Positions 5,579 to 6,393 of a stretch of DNA of 6,393 nucleotides are shown in pieces. A program made the translations under genes and the position numbers. The notes beneath the pieces are model-generated. The model was not told where the DNA came from. It did not search any database and saw nothing but the letters and a program-made list of their open reading frames with translations. Every line of letters starts with the position of its first letter. Position 1 is the first letter of the stretch. Source of the stretch: an uncultured Acinetobacter sp. (lineage in GTDB: Bacteria > Pseudomonadota > Gammaproteobacteria > Pseudomonadales > Moraxellaceae). The stretch is from the NCBI GenBank assembly GCA_900771065.1, contig CAAGMP010000221.1, positions 1-6,393 on the forward strand, given 5' to 3'.

Positions 5579-6393
5579 TTAAAGTTCAGGGTCACGCAAT
5601 TGCACACGTTGAGCATGTGTTTTAAACACCTGTTGTGCCACTTGATTGAATACGCTAGGAATCACTGAATCTACAATTTGTGCAGCTTGCAAACCCAACT
5701 TTTCACCTAAAGTTAGCTTTTTACGCGTTTCAATTAAATACACTTCGTTTTCACCAAATAAGTCGAGTAAATATTGATCTGAAGTTTGAATTCGATCAAT
5801 CAGCATTAATTCTAAGGCATCTTGACCATACCAATGCTCACCCGTAGAAACCAATTCCACATTGAGTTGTGGACGATATTTTTCTACAAAATGTTTAAAT
5901 AAATGATGCGTTTGTTGTAATTCTTGTTCGAATTTTTCTTTGCCTTCTTCGGTATTTTCACCAAACATAGTCACGGTGCGTTTATATTGACCTGCCGTAT
6001 ATAATTCAAAATCAATTTTTTTGTCTTTTAATAAACGGTTAAAATTAGGTATTTGTGCAACTACACCAATTGAACCCACGATTGCAAATGGCGCTGCCAC
6101 AATTTCATTGGCAATACATGCCATCATATAACCGCCACTTGCAGCGACTTTGTCTACACAAATGGTGACGTGAAAACCTGCATCACGTAAACGTAACAAT
6201 TGGGCTGCCGCTAAGCCATAGCCGTGCACTACTCCACCCGGACTTTCTAGACGAACAACTACGCGCGCTTTTTCAGGTTGAGCAATACTTAAAAATAAAG
6301 TAATTTCTTCACGCAATTGATCGACAGCGGAAGCAGAAACATCGCCTTTAAAATTGAATACATAGACTTTTTGAGCTGTTTTTTTACGCTGAC
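5579..6393 (-). CDS. sohB: SohB-type peptidase, S49 family (N-terminus outside window)
   Basis: An inner-membrane-associated serine peptidase related to signal peptide peptidase SppA. The family uses a Ser-Lys dyad; E. coli SohB was found as a multicopy suppressor of an htrA (degP) mutant. The frame is open from the right edge, and 270 residues to the stop at 5579 are visible of roughly 350 usual for SohB. What is missing is the N-terminal membrane anchor and adjoining region. Seen in order, counting from the first complete codon: FNFKGDVSASAV (12-23), RLESPGGVVHGYG (47-59), the nucleophile S85 in DKVAASGGYMMAC, PFAIVGSIGVVAQ, and the general-base lysine K137 in AGQYKRT, then GENTEEGKEKF and GEHWYGQDA. 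An in-frame TTG at 6316 is not the start, because the conserved fold continues upstream of it. It ends in its own terminator. Confidence 0.96.
   Translation of the reverse strand, partial: QRKKTAQKVYVFNFKGDVSASAVDQLREEITLFLSIAQPEKARVVVRLESPGGVVHGYGLAAAQLLRLRDAGFHVTICVDKVAASGGYMMACIANEIVAAPFAIVGSIGVVAQIPNFNRLLKDKKIDFELYTAGQYKRTVTMFGENTEEGKEKFEQELQQTHHLFKHFVEKYRPQLNVELVSTGEHWYGQDALELMLIDRIQTSDQYLLDLFGENEVYLIETRKKLTLGEKLGLQAAQIVDSVIPSVFNQVAQQVFKTHAQRVQLRDPEL

Noticed and set aside
5579..6316. A complete 245-residue peptidase starting at the TTG at 6316.
   Set aside because: The frame stays open to the window edge and encodes conserved SohB sequence (FNFKGDVSASAV) upstream, so the gene is only cut by the window.

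Overview
The window reads as a stretch of AT-rich gammaproteobacterial chromosome, most likely Acinetobacter or a close relative in Moraxellaceae. This rests on codon and base composition, the form of the UvrB, class I beta aminotransferase and SohB proteins, and a macro-like gene that resembles, from memory, an Acinetobacter 'phage-like' protein family. No search was run. I see no insertion sequence, tRNA, rRNA, CRISPR array or integrase, and apart from the macro-like gene nothing looks acquired.

Layout, left to right. The 5' three quarters of uvrB (minus strand, running off the left edge) is followed by a 137-base divergent promoter region. A 263-residue macro-fold-like protein of unknown role comes next (plus strand). 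It converges, across a two-way hairpin terminator, on a gene for a 60-residue basic protein (minus). A second divergent promoter region of about 180 bases precedes a GTG-started aspartate-type aminotransferase (plus), which ends in a perfect 15-bp symmetrical terminator. A small plus-strand ORF of 73 to 84 residues follows, and its last 26 bases overlap the 3' end of a GAPDH/erythrose-4-phosphate dehydrogenase family gene (minus). A sohB peptidase gene (minus) has its own terminator and runs off the right edge.

The genes look like separate transcription units rather than one operon. Five have recognisable family assignments: nucleotide excision repair (uvrB), PLP-dependent transamination, NAD-linked sugar-phosphate oxidation, an S49 membrane-associated peptidase, and a macro-like fold whose substrate is unknown. 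The least understood parts are the C-terminal half of the macro-like protein, the 60-residue basic protein, and the small ORF antisense to the expected 3' end of the dehydrogenase transcript. I found no convincing new multi-gene system. The best leads are the macro-like gene beside uvrB and the antisense arrangement at about 4060-4411.
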